Made by a program: the position numbers and the translations under genes. Shown piece by piece: positions 11,322 to 19,248 of a DNA stretch of 64,000 bases. Position 1 is the stretch's first letter. Each line of letters starts with the position of its first letter. The stretch is from Serratia entomophila (GTDB taxonomy: Bacteria > Pseudomonadota > Gammaproteobacteria > Enterobacterales > Enterobacteriaceae). The notes below the pieces were generated by a model, which saw only the letters and a program-made list of their open reading frames with translations, searched no databases and was not told the origin of the DNA. The DNA lies in the NCBI RefSeq assembly GCF_021462285.1, contig NZ_CP082787.1, forward strand, positions 3,038,001 through 3,102,000, given 5' to 3'.

Positions 11322-11921
11322 GTGGCATCTATCACGCAAAATACCCAATCGATAACAAAACCCGGGAGGATTGATAATCGGGTTGTCGAGTCGGTCATGG
11401 CCTCTGAAGGGAGTGCTGGAGAACAAGGTGGACGGCGTGAGTTATACGGATTCAGAAAAGGAAATGGCAATGCCTATGACAAAATCCTTGCTGCTCGTAA
11501 CCAATATGGCCAAGGCAGCGCTGAAGAGTTTGAGGAAGTATCTAAAGCAATGAGCGCATCAGCGAAATCTGCAGGTGCACTGAACTTTTCCGATCCTGGA
11601 AAACAAGGGGCAATAACCTCATTGGCGCATATGCGTGGCTCATCTGGCACACAAGCGATCCTGAACTCCATGGAGTCCGGACGAATAGTTAAGGCCGATA
11701 CCTTAACACCAGAGGCAATATCCAAAATTGAAAGCATGTCATCGGAAAACTTCCAGGATAATTTACTTAAAGCCCGGATAGAATACGATAGAGCAATATA
11801 TGGAGATACCATCACGACGCAGGGTGGTAAACAGTACAACTGGTGGGTACGTTATGGTAATGGCCTTCAAAAACGGTATGCCCGGGAAGCAGAAGAATTT
11901 TTAAAATTATCAAACGAGTGA
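11322..11921 (+). CDS. Putative T6SS antibacterial effector, lysozyme-like
   Basis: A protein of up to 199 aa, encoded 48 bp after vgrG in DNA that is clearly more AT-rich than the cluster before it. No signal peptide or membrane helix is visible, as expected for T6SS cargo. The outline recalls GH108-type peptidoglycan hydrolases: an N-terminal helix with a candidate catalytic Glu (VVESVMASEG), a central helix resembling the family (DPGKQGAITSLAHMRGSSGTQ) and a C-terminal YNWWVRYGNGLQKRY. This assignment is by eye and tentative. The neighbouring exported protein fits as immunity to a periplasm-acting toxin. GTG at 11322 is the only canonical in-frame start that keeps the N-terminal helix. Confidence 0.6.
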   Translation: MASITQNTQSITKPGRIDNRVVESVMASEGSAGEQGGRRELYGFRKGNGNAYDKILAARNQYGQGSAEEFEEVSKAMSASAKSAGALNFSDPGKQGAITSLAHMRGSSGTQAILNSMESGRIVKADTLTPEAISKIESMSSENFQDNLLKARIEYDRAIYGDTITTQGGKQYNWWVRYGNGLQKRYAREAEEFLKLSNE

Positions 11922-11924
11922 TTT

Positions 11925-12677
11925 ATGTTCAAAAAAATCTTATTACCAACATTGTTTGCTGCTTCTTTGCTTTGCTCCATTGAATCCACATCAGCGACAG
12001 ACTTGTTACAATATAACAAAATCAACACAGTAAGCGGGCTTGTTAACGATAAAGCAGTCACTGACAATCTTAAAAGCATACTGGGTCAAGACTATGAAAA
12101 GTACATCAGCAACTTTGATGTATTCGGTGAACCTCATTCAATCCCAGGCGGTGGGTTATTTGTTGAAGGCTGGCTGAAGGATCTTTACCTGGAAAATGCC
12201 TCTGCCCTGGTCATCAATCCCGATGGAAAAATTTATGCTGCCTGGGTTGTACCTGACTCTGATGTCATAAATTACAAGTCTTCTGATAAAGATGCCCCCA
12301 TAAATAATGACATCCAGCATTGGGCTGAACGCTTCAAAAACATGCAATTCGCCACAGTCAACGAAAGAAAAAAAGTGAGGACAGAAAAAGAATATTTTGA
12401 TACACAGTCATTCTCTATCAAGCTCACGACGACTTGCACCAGCAAAGGAGACTGTAATGATGCAACTTACTATGGAGAGCGTAAAAAAGATGGCGCAGCT
12501 TTAACTTTACAGGGCAAAGTGACACGGACTGATTGCAATACAGCACCGTGCCCAATAATTAGTTATGAATTTAAAAATTCATCAACAACTTACATGCTCA
12601 GTAAAATTGATAACACACTGACAGTTATAAAGAATGGCAAGATATTAATGAATCAAAAAGGAACGTGGGGAAAATAG
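11925..12677 (+). CDS. Putative periplasmic immunity protein
   Basis: A 250-aa protein starting 3 bp after the effector stop. Residues 1-25 form a Sec signal peptide (KK, then ILLPTLFAASLLCSIE, cleavage near SATS-like residues SAT-D). The mature part is hydrophilic, with paired cysteines in TTCTSKGDC and DCNTAPCP that could form disulphides. I do not recognise the family. Position, tight coupling and predicted periplasmic location all suggest that it protects against the upstream effector. Base composition is AT-rich like the effector and unlike the T6SS genes. Confidence 0.65.
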   Translation: MFKKILLPTLFAASLLCSIESTSATDLLQYNKINTVSGLVNDKAVTDNLKSILGQDYEKYISNFDVFGEPHSIPGGGLFVEGWLKDLYLENASALVINPDGKIYAAWVVPDSDVINYKSSDKDAPINNDIQHWAERFKNMQFATVNERKKVRTEKEYFDTQSFSIKLTTTCTSKGDCNDATYYGERKKDGAALTLQGKVTRTDCNTAPCPIISYEFKNSSTTYMLSKIDNTLTVIKNGKILMNQKGTWGK

Positions 12678-12745
12678 CCATCACCACTGCCACCGAGTAA
12701 TTTCAAGACGATAAGGGGGGACTTGACCTATATCCCCCACATAAT

Positions 12746-12858
12746 TGGAGTTGCGTCGCGGCGACAAGTTTGTAAGCACCCGGGAGCATAGATAACTATG
12801 TGACCGGGCACATAAACGTAGTCAATAAATAGACAGCTTCAAGTATGATGGGTATATG
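12746..12858. repeat. ERIC-like intergenic repeat
   Basis: The core has nested inverted repeats: CCCGG ... CCGGG enclosing CATAG-ATAA-CTATG (12780-12809). This corresponds to the conserved ERIC centre, and the right end (12837-12855, TTCAAGTATGATGGGTATA) closely matches the conserved ERIC/IRU terminus. The left end is degenerate and is joined to a GGGGG/CCCCC hairpin near 12715-12739. It fills most of the 361-bp space between the immunity gene and the next gene. The rest, 12859-13038, holds no gene I can support, only an AT-rich promoter-like tract with TATAAT just before 13039. Confidence 0.7.
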
Positions 12859-13038
12859 TACCACACCGTTATCGAGGTTAGAATTTCGATAACTCAGGGC
12901 AATTTAGCCTCTCTCCTCTGCCCACGATTCCTGAACAGAACGGGAGTGACAATCACAGGGCTGGGGCGTTCCCCCTCATTAATTCGGCCTTGCTTATCAT
13001 CAACCTCTTATTTTTATGAAGATGATATAATAAATAAC

Positions 13039-13551
13039 ATGCCAACTAAGATCCTCACTCTGTTATTAAGCCTCCTTACTCTCTCTTCTCACTCTGCGGC
13101 AGGAACACCCGTGAAAAATACAGAATTATGGCATTTCATCGATGATATGCAGAAAAAAACCAGAACACTAACGACAAGTAGCATAAAGAAACTCGTCCCT
13201 CCCGTCACCATACAGTCAGAAAATGAATACACGACATTTTATTCTGGCGAGGATGTGATTTTAACTGAAAAGATAAAAGTATCACATTTAGATCTTAGAG
13301 TAAGCAAGGGTGAGAAAATGGCCTCTGCATTTCTCTCATTTGAAGTCAGCGGTGACTGCATTACCCTCGACGATATCAAGAAACGCTATAGTAATCTGCA
13401 GCTCACGGATTATCCTCGGGGTAAATCACCTGAAGAAAAGACCTATTACACAACAGAGAACAACCAATACGGTCAACATATTTCATTTGGATTCACGGCG
13501 AAAGAACGGCAATGTTTAAGCCAGGTCGTTCTCGACTCAGATGAAGAGTGA
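13039..13551 (+). CDS. Exported protein, possible orphan immunity (copy 1)
   Basis: A 170-aa protein with a clear signal peptide (PTKILTLLLSLLTLSSHSAAG). The mature part contains the blocks LWHFIDDMQKK, SGDCITLDDIKKRY and DYPRGKS, all shared with the next gene, so the two are paralogues. Two cysteines (SGDC and KERQC) are conserved between them. I cannot name the family. The ATG at 13039 is chosen because it puts the signal peptide at the N-terminus; the open frame extends upstream to 12856 through non-coding-looking sequence. Size, export and location in the AT-rich T6SS cassette suggest an immunity protein without a neighbouring effector. Confidence 0.6.
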   Translation: MPTKILTLLLSLLTLSSHSAAGTPVKNTELWHFIDDMQKKTRTLTTSSIKKLVPPVTIQSENEYTTFYSGEDVILTEKIKVSHLDLRVSKGEKMASAFLSFEVSGDCITLDDIKKRYSNLQLTDYPRGKSPEEKTYYTTENNQYGQHISFGFTAKERQCLSQVVLDSDEE

Positions 13552-13603
13552 AACCATCCACCAACGCGTGGATATAGAAAATAAAACAACCACAGCAAGC
13601 AGC

Positions 13604-14230
13604 ATGATAAAAAATATCATTAAAAGTAGCATCATTACCACGACGCTGCTTACTTCAGGTTTATGCTCCGCTCAAGAGGTGTGTGTAGAAAGTATAAATT
13701 TATGGAGACTTATCGAAAAACTGAATCGCCAACTTTCCCTTCCCCATCCAAAGTTAGACACCCTCATCCCGCAGCCGTTAGATAATTATGATGAAAATGA
13801 ATACGTTAAATTTTTTAGATCTTCCGGATTCTCTATCAGCCCAGATGTAAAAGTCACCCAAGTGACATTTAGAACCCAAAAATCATCAGGCAATAAGATA
13901 GTTTTACTCTCCATGGATCTTTCCGGTCATTGCATCGAGCTAAACACGGTCAAAAAGCGCTACCCAAACCTGACATTCAGTGACTTTCCTCGTGGCCATT
14001 CGCTGGATGAAGTGACCAGCCTGACTACTCCGCCAGATGAACACGGCAAGACGATTACCTTTAGTTTTGCGGAAAGAAACCCAGACTGCCTTAGTAAGGT
14101 CACGTTTAACCTGGAATCGGCTTCCTCAACGGGCCAAGGCGGCCCGTTTGCTCCTCAACATCGCCTCACCACTTCTTCACCGTCTGATAAATATCCAGGT
14201 CATAGTAGCCGTCGGCTTCACAGTCGTTAA
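13604..14230 (+). CDS. Exported protein, possible orphan immunity (copy 2)
   Basis: Paralogue of the preceding gene: LWRLIEKLNRQ, SGHCIELNTVKKRYPNL and DFPRGHS line up with it. A signal peptide (IKNIIKSSIITTTLLTSGLCSAQ) follows the ATG at 13604; the ATG at 13541 overlaps the upstream gene but would put a long charged stretch before the signal. After the region matching the end of copy 1 (near NPDCLSKVTF, about 14108) the frame runs on for about 40 codons, through an intrinsic-terminator-like hairpin and into the 3' end of the convergent sbmC. The C-terminus is therefore probably abnormal, for example through stop loss or a frameshift. Confidence 0.55.
   Translation: MIKNIIKSSIITTTLLTSGLCSAQEVCVESINLWRLIEKLNRQLSLPHPKLDTLIPQPLDNYDENEYVKFFRSSGFSISPDVKVTQVTFRTQKSSGNKIVLLSMDLSGHCIELNTVKKRYPNLTFSDFPRGHSLDEVTSLTTPPDEHGKTITFSFAERNPDCLSKVTFNLESASSTGQGGPFAPQHRLTTSSPSDKYPGHSSRRLHSR
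14129..14150 (+). terminator. Intrinsic-terminator-like hairpin
   Basis: Perfect 7-bp stem ACGGGCC/GGCCCGT with an AAGGC loop, followed by TTT. It lies inside the run-on C-terminal frame of the second paralogue, which supports the view that the original stop codon was upstream of about 14129. Confidence 0.6.
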
Positions 14231-14633
14231 GATAGTGCTCGTAGCTCACGCCTTCTACCGGCTGGTAGCCGCTGGCCGGCAGCGCTTTCTGGTAGAAATC
14301 CCCCCATACCCGTTCGAAATCCCCGTCGCTGACGCGCACGTTGTAAACCGCATATTGCCCGGCGGGCAAGCTCTGCACGCTGAAGCCTTCGCTGCCCGTC
14401 GGCAGGCTGAAGTCGTCCGCCACGGTAAACACCACGTCGGCGCGCAGCCGCTCTGGCGCTACCTCGGCCGGATCGTCCCAGTACAGCACTAACCACTTGC
14501 CGAGCGGCACGCCATGCTGCCGCTGCCAGGCCATCAACCGTTGGCAGCCCTGCGGGATGGTCTGCGGATACGGCCCCACCACCCGCACTCCCACCACTTT
14601 CTCCGCCGCCTTATCGACAATCCTGATGCTCAT
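14166..14633 (-). CDS. sbmC: DNA gyrase inhibitor SbmC/GyrI-like
   Basis: A 155-aa protein of the GyrI/SbmC (AraC effector-binding-like) family, close to the 157-aa E. coli protein in length. Matching segments are VGVRVVGPYPQTIPQG, LVLYWDDPAEVAPERLRADVV, SEGFSVQSLPAGQYAVYNVRV and EADGYYDLDIYQTV. In E. coli the protein protects gyrase from the microcin B17 toxin and is SOS-induced. No perfect LexA box is seen in the 43 bp to the next gene. It may share a transcript with the tryptophan dioxygenase gene upstream on the same strand. It converges on the T6SS cassette, and 65 bp overlap with the run-on frame of copy 2. Confidence 0.85.
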   Translation of the reverse strand: MSIRIVDKAAEKVVGVRVVGPYPQTIPQGCQRLMAWQRQHGVPLGKWLVLYWDDPAEVAPERLRADVVFTVADDFSLPTGSEGFSVQSLPAGQYAVYNVRVSDGDFERVWGDFYQKALPASGYQPVEGVSYEHYLNDCEADGYYDLDIYQTVKKW

Positions 14634-14676
14634 CGCCCTTCCCCTTGCTGTTTAAGGTTCCGTTCCCGGCCGGCCG

Positions 14677-15519
14677 CTAAGCGCCAATTTCGGTGCGCAC
14701 GTCCATCAGCTCCGGGAAAAAGGTCAGCTCCAGCGCCTTTTTCAGGAAGCTGACGCCGCTGGAACCCCCGGTGCCCGTTTTAAAGCCGATAATCCGCTCT
14801 ACCGTTTTCATATGGCGGAAACGCCACAGGTGGAAACTCTCTTCAATGTCCACCAGCTTCTCCGCCATTTCATAGGCTTCCCAATACTTCTGCGGGTTGT
14901 CGTAAATCGCCTTGAACGCCGGCAGCAGGTTCGGGTTGCGCTGATAAGGCTGTGTCCAGTCGCGCTCGATGCACTCCTGCGGGATAGGCAGGCCGTGGCG
15001 CGCCAGATACAGCAAATATTCATCGTACAGGCTGGGAGCTTCAAGGATCGCCTTAAGCGCGGCGTGCTTCTCCGCGTCGTTGCTGAACACCGCCAGCATG
15101 GCGGCGTTCTTGTTGCCGAGTAAAAATTCGATGGAACGGTACTGATGGGACTGGAAGCCGGAAGAGTTGCCCAGCACATCGCGGAACTCCACATACTCCG
15201 ACGGCGTCAGCGTTTCCAGCACCGCCCACTGTTCGAACAGCAACCGCTGGATCTGCTTGACCCGGGCGAGGATCTTGAAGCAGTGGCTGAGCTTGTCCTG
15301 CTGCACCAGCTGCCGCGCCGCCTGCAGCTCGTGCAGCATCAGCTTCATCCACAGCTCGGAGGTTTGATGCTGCACCACAAACAGCATCTCGTCGTGATGC
15401 TGCGGGTTGGAGAGAGGATGTTGGCAGTCCAGCAGTTGGTCCAGGCACAGGTAGTCGCCGTAGCTCATACGCTTGGAAAAATCGGTGACAATCGCGCTTT
15501 CTAATTCCCGTTTGTTCAT
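14677..15519 (-). CDS. kynA: Tryptophan 2,3-dioxygenase
   Basis: A 280-aa haem enzyme that opens the indole ring of L-tryptophan to N-formylkynurenine, the first step of kynurenine breakdown. Family motifs are [20 protein letters not shown], the active-site histidine (residue 51) in [13 protein letters not shown], and the C-terminal [19 protein letters not shown] with the haem-ligand histidine region and TGTGGSSG. No kynureninase or formamidase is in the window, so any further pathway must be elsewhere. The 292-bp space to the divergent LacI gene holds no further ORF I can support. Confidence 0.93.
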   Translation of the reverse strand: MNKRELESAIVTDFSKRMSYGDYLCLDQLLDCQHPLSNPQHHDEMLFVVQHQTSELWMKLMLHELQAARQLVQQDKLSHCFKILARVKQIQRLLFEQWAVLETLTPSEYVEFRDVLGNSSGFQSHQYRSIEFLLGNKNAAMLAVFSNDAEKHAALKAILEAPSLYDEYLLYLARHGLPIPQECIERDWTQPYQRNPNLLPAFKAIYDNPQKYWEAYEMAEKLVDIEESFHLWRFRHMKTVERIIGFKTGTGGSSGVSFLKKALELTFFPELMDVRTEIGA

Positions 15520-15811
15520 CTGTTATCTCCGCGGTGCCCAGCGCCGGAAACGGCCTGGAGCGTGCTGCAAAGAGAAAACAATAGTACAGAACCCGCCGCC
15601 CCGAAGGACTATAAACGAGAGTTGCCTCGCAGATCTCGGTCATGCCCACCGCCCCCCTCCGCTGTTTAGTAAACATATCCGCCAGCGCATGACTATTTTC
15701 ACAAAAGCGATATCCGGCCGTCGCTCCCCGCCCGTTGCAGCTTGCTTGCGCCCTGGTTCCCTTATAGATTGCTGACTACCGGCAGCGGCAATGGGCAAGG
15801 GTATCGACACA

Positions 15812-16858
15812 ATGGCAAATATTCGTGATGTCGCCCGGCTGGCCGGCGTATCCATCAGCAGCGTCTCAAATGTTCTGAATAACCGCACCGGCCAAATGAG
15901 CGAAGAAACCCGGCTGCGGATCGAGCGGGCGATGGAGGCGCTGGATTATCGGCCGTTCAGGCCCGCGACGCCGCGCGATAACGAACAGGCGAAAATCATT
16001 GGCCTGCTGGTGCCGTCGATAATTAACCCCAGCTTTTCGGCGCTGGCGCACGCGGTCGATTCATCCGCCCGCGCCTATCGTTATCGGGTGCTGCTCGGCA
16101 ACTCTTACCGGCGGGAAGACGAAGAGTCCGCGTTTATCGAAGATATGTTCGCGCATGGCGTACGCGGCATTATCGTGGCGGCGAGCGATATCCGCAAAAC
16201 GCATTTCGTCCGGGCCGCCGAGCGGGGAATGATGATAGTCAGCTACGATAACCGCTTCTCGGACAGCATGGCTGAAGATACCCGGCTATTCGATAGCGTA
16301 TCGATGGACAACGCGGAGGCCGGCCGCCTGGCCGCGCAGCATTTGATTGAGCGCGGTTGCCAAGACGTCGTTTTTGCGACCGAAGCGACCCTGACCATGA
16401 GCCGCAACCACAAGATAGAGGGTTTTCTGGCGGCGCTGCGCCATCACCGTTTGCCGCTGCGCCAGCGGGTTATCGAAGGCAAAGCCCGCAGCGAATATGG
16501 CGACAGTGAAATGTTCGAGCTGGGGTTGACCCTGGCGGCAAAAATACTCGCCCTGCAGCCGCGGCCGGACGGCATTGTGGCGATTAACGACGCGCTGGGC
16601 ATCGGGTTGATGGCGGGTTTGCGCGCCGCCGGCGTGCGCGTGCCGGCAGAGGTTTCCATCGTCGGCATCGACAATATTTCATTGTCCGGCCTGGCCGACC
16701 CCGGCCTGACGTCGGTAATGCCGCCGCTGGCGGAAATGGCGCAGCTGATGGTTGAGCGCCTGGTCAGCCGCATCAATAACCATGCGCTGCCGCCCGGCGA
16801 GTTTCTCTTTCCGCCGTCCTTTATCAGCCGGCAGTCGGTCAGAAACAAAACCGGCTAG
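15812..16858 (+). CDS. LacI-family transcriptional regulator
   Basis: A 348-aa protein with a textbook LacI N-terminus: helix-turn-helix in IRDVARLAGVSISSVSNVLNNR and the hinge region RPFRPATPR, followed by a periplasmic-binding-protein-like effector domain (KIIGLLVPSIINPSFSALAH; VSIVGIDNISLSGLADPGLT). ATG 15812 is chosen because the HTH begins two residues later; the ATG at 15791 lacks a Shine-Dalgarno. It is followed on the same strand by a permease, an SDR dehydrogenase and an RbsD/FucU-like gene, which it probably controls. The effector is unknown; a sugar or sugar acid would fit the neighbours. Confidence 0.88.
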   Translation: MANIRDVARLAGVSISSVSNVLNNRTGQMSEETRLRIERAMEALDYRPFRPATPRDNEQAKIIGLLVPSIINPSFSALAHAVDSSARAYRYRVLLGNSYRREDEESAFIEDMFAHGVRGIIVAASDIRKTHFVRAAERGMMIVSYDNRFSDSMAEDTRLFDSVSMDNAEAGRLAAQHLIERGCQDVVFATEATLTMSRNHKIEGFLAALRHHRLPLRQRVIEGKARSEYGDSEMFELGLTLAAKILALQPRPDGIVAINDALGIGLMAGLRAAGVRVPAEVSIVGIDNISLSGLADPGLTSVMPPLAEMAQLMVERLVSRINNHALPPGEFLFPPSFISRQSVRNKTG

Positions 16859-16881
16859 CGCCATTTAAACAGCGCGGTATA

Positions 16882-16895
16882 AAACGAACCCGTTT
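16882..16895. promoter_or_regulatory. Possible LacI-type operator
   Basis: Inverted repeat AAACG-N4-CGTTT between the LacI gene and the permease gene. The half-sites resemble those bound by LacI-family proteins, though the spacer is longer than the classic CG-centred form. The assignment rests on position and symmetry only. Confidence 0.35.
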
Positions 16896-16955
16896 CGACG
16901 ATGAGCGATCCCTCATGGTCCGGGCCGGTATTAGCCAAAACCAGAGGAAATAAAT

Positions 16956-16988
16956 ATGAACGCCAATGCTATTTCTGCACGGCAGTAA
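16956..16988 (+). CDS. Possible 10-aa leader ORF before the permease
   Basis: ATG with a good Shine-Dalgarno (AGAGGAAA, 6 bases upstream) followed by nine codons and TAA, encoding MNANAISARQ. It lies 104 bp before the permease start. It could be a translated leader or the remnant of a longer gene. There is no run of regulatory codons, so confidence is low. Confidence 0.3.
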   Translation: MNANAISARQ

Positions 16989-17092
16989 TTAATACATCAG
17001 ACACATCCTTATTAGACGCTTAATTAATTGCTCAGCTCATCGCGGTGAGCCAGAGATTCTATTATTCCGGTCTCTTCATTGGAAAAACGATC

Positions 17093-18400
17093 ATGCAAAA
17101 AAGAACGCCGCAGGAAATTGAGCGCAGCGCCATCAGGAAACTGACGCTGCATATTGTCCCCTTGATGATTCTATTGTATTTCCTGGCCTTTCTTGACCGA
17201 AACAACATGGCCTATGCCGCGATGGCGCTGGAAAGCAGCCTGGGGCTTACCGCCTCGGCCTTCGGGTTCGCCTCCGGCATATTTTTCATCGGTTATTTCA
17301 TGTTTGAAATACCCAGCAATGCGGGCACCATAAAATTCGGGCCACGCATCTGGTTCGCCAGAATTCTAATCTCCTGGGGCGTTTTCGCCACCCTGCTCGG
17401 CTTCGTCCGCACGCCGATGGAGCTGTATATTTGCCGGTTTATGCTGGGCGTATGCGAGGCCGGTTTCTTCCCTTCCGTGGTCTATTATTTTACGGTTTTC
17501 TTTCCGGAAAAGTACCGCACCAAAATCCTCGGCATGTTCATTATCGTCCAGCCGCTGTCCAATGCCGTCGGCTCGCCGATTTCCGGCTTTATCCTCGCTA
17601 TCGATCACGGCTGGTTCGGCCTGGAACCCTGGCAGCTGCTGTTTATCATCGAGGGCCTCCCGCCGGTGATCATCGGCCTGCTGATCCCGTTCATCATTAA
17701 AAACTCGCCTAAGGACGTCGGCTATCTCGACGTCGAAGAAAAGGCCTGGCTGATGAACAGCGCCAGCCGCTCCAAATCCGGCTCCAAAATCACCCTGGCC
17801 GACTTTTTCAACGGCATTAAAAACAAAAAATACCTGCTCTACGCCGTGCTCAACTTCGGCATGGTGTGCGGAATTTATGGTTTCGGCATGTGGTTGCCTT
17901 CCATCCTCACCTCGATTTCCGGCGACAATATTTTCAACGTTAGCCTGCTGGCGCTCATTCCTTATGGCCTGGCTGCGCTGCTGGTTTATCCGTGGAGCCT
18001 GTGGGCCAGCAAAACCAAAAAAATCGGCGTATTCGCCGGCATCAGCATGGTGGTCGCCGCCATCGGCCTGGTGGGCGCAGTGATCTTCTTTAAGTACAAC
18101 CTGTGGGTCTCGCTGTCTTTCCTGTGCATCGCCGCCGTCGGCATCTACACCTCAGTACCGTCATTTTTATCCATGCCCGCCAATATTTCGACCGGGGCCG
18201 CCGCCGCCGCCGGGCTGGCGGTGGTGAGCTGCATCGGCAATATCGGCGGCTTTGTCGCCCCCTATGCGGTGGGATTGCTGAACGATCTGACCCACAGCAG
18301 CACGCCGGGGCTGATTTTCCTGTCTTTATGCCTGCTGGCAACCGGCCTGACCTGCATTTTTTACTGCGCCAAACAGCGTGAAGGCGTCATCAATTCTTAA
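17093..18400 (+). CDS. MFS permease, anion:cation symporter type
   Basis: A 435-aa transporter with about 12 hydrophobic helices. The N-terminal signature ending in LLYFLAFLDRNNMAYAA and the GICEAGFFP-like segment (LGVCEAGFFPSVVYYFT) are typical of the ACS family, which takes up organic acids such as sugar acids, tartrate, 4-hydroxyphenylacetate or phthalate. ATG 17093 follows GGAAAAA; the GTG at 17045 would add an unlikely N-terminal stretch. It is 38 bp before the SDR gene in what looks like one transcription unit after the LacI regulator. The substrate cannot be told from the sequence. Confidence 0.87.
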   Translation: MQKRTPQEIERSAIRKLTLHIVPLMILLYFLAFLDRNNMAYAAMALESSLGLTASAFGFASGIFFIGYFMFEIPSNAGTIKFGPRIWFARILISWGVFATLLGFVRTPMELYICRFMLGVCEAGFFPSVVYYFTVFFPEKYRTKILGMFIIVQPLSNAVGSPISGFILAIDHGWFGLEPWQLLFIIEGLPPVIIGLLIPFIIKNSPKDVGYLDVEEKAWLMNSASRSKSGSKITLADFFNGIKNKKYLLYAVLNFGMVCGIYGFGMWLPSILTSISGDNIFNVSLLALIPYGLAALLVYPWSLWASKTKKIGVFAGISMVVAAIGLVGAVIFFKYNLWVSLSFLCIAAVGIYTSVPSFLSMPANISTGAAAAAGLAVVSCIGNIGGFVAPYAVGLLNDLTHSSTPGLIFLSLCLLATGLTCIFYCAKQREGVINS

Positions 18401-18438
18401 CCCTTTTTCAGACCACATTAACAACGGAGAAATAAACC

Positions 18439-19203
18439 ATGGGCGACCTCGCAGGCAAAAAAGTCTTCATTACCGGAGCCGAACAGGGTATTGGCCGGGC
18501 AACGGCCGAGCGGCTGATTCAGGCCGGCTGCGATATTTATTTCCACTACCATAGCGATGAGGCAGGCCCCAAGGCGTTAGTGGCGCTGGCCCAGACGCGG
18601 GGGCAAAAGGCGGCCTACAGCTACGCCGATTTAACCTCGACCGAAGAAACCGCACGCTGCGTTTTGGCCGGCGCCGAGTTTCTCGGCGGCATCGATATTC
18701 TGATCAATAACGTCGGCGGCATCGTGGGACGCAAATGGCTGGGCGAGATCGACCGCCCGTTCTGGCAAACCGTGATCGATGTGAATTTGACTACCATGCT
18801 GAACGTCACGCAGAGCGCGCTGCCCTTCCTGAAGGCGGCGCAGGACGGCGCCAGCATCGTCAATCTGGCCTCGCTGGCCGGCCGCTCCGGCGGCCACTCC
18901 GGCTCGCTGGTTTACTCCACCACCAAAGGCGCGGTGCTGACCTGGACGCGTTCGCTGGCGGCGGAGCTGGGCGAGCATGGCATTCGGGTCAACGCCGTCG
19001 CCCCGGGGCTAATCCTCGGCACGCGTTTCCATAACCGCCACACCACCCAACAGTCGGCGGAGGAAACCATTCGCGCCATTCCATTGGGCCGGGCCGGCAC
19101 GCCGGACGATGTGGCGCGCGTGATTGCCTTCCTGGCCGCGGAATACGACGGCTTCGTTTCCGGCGCCACCATCGATATCAACGGCGGCATTTTCCGCATG
19201 TAA
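18439..19203 (+). CDS. SDR-family dehydrogenase (FabG-like)
   Basis: A 254-aa classical short-chain dehydrogenase. Visible are the nucleotide-binding TGAEQGIGRA, the NNVGG variant of the NNAG motif, the catalytic Ser in NLASLAGRSG, the YSTTK Tyr-Lys pair and a C-terminal GATIDINGG. The enzyme should oxidise a hydroxyl or reduce a ketone with NAD(P). It is preceded by a Shine-Dalgarno (ACGGAGAAA) and lies between the permease and the RbsD/FucU-like gene, suggesting a role in breakdown of the imported compound. Confidence 0.9.
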   Translation: MGDLAGKKVFITGAEQGIGRATAERLIQAGCDIYFHYHSDEAGPKALVALAQTRGQKAAYSYADLTSTEETARCVLAGAEFLGGIDILINNVGGIVGRKWLGEIDRPFWQTVIDVNLTTMLNVTQSALPFLKAAQDGASIVNLASLAGRSGGHSGSLVYSTTKGAVLTWTRSLAAELGEHGIRVNAVAPGLILGTRFHNRHTTQQSAEETIRAIPLGRAGTPDDVARVIAFLAAEYDGFVSGATIDINGGIFRM

Positions 19204-19248
19204 CCCACCCGCAGGCGGCCCGTGCGGCTGCCTGCTCAGAGAACCGTT

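Noticed and set aside
12856..13038. N-terminal extension of the first orphan immunity gene
   Set aside because: The translated extension has no signal-peptide logic and begins inside the ERIC-like repeat; the signal peptide starts at 13039.
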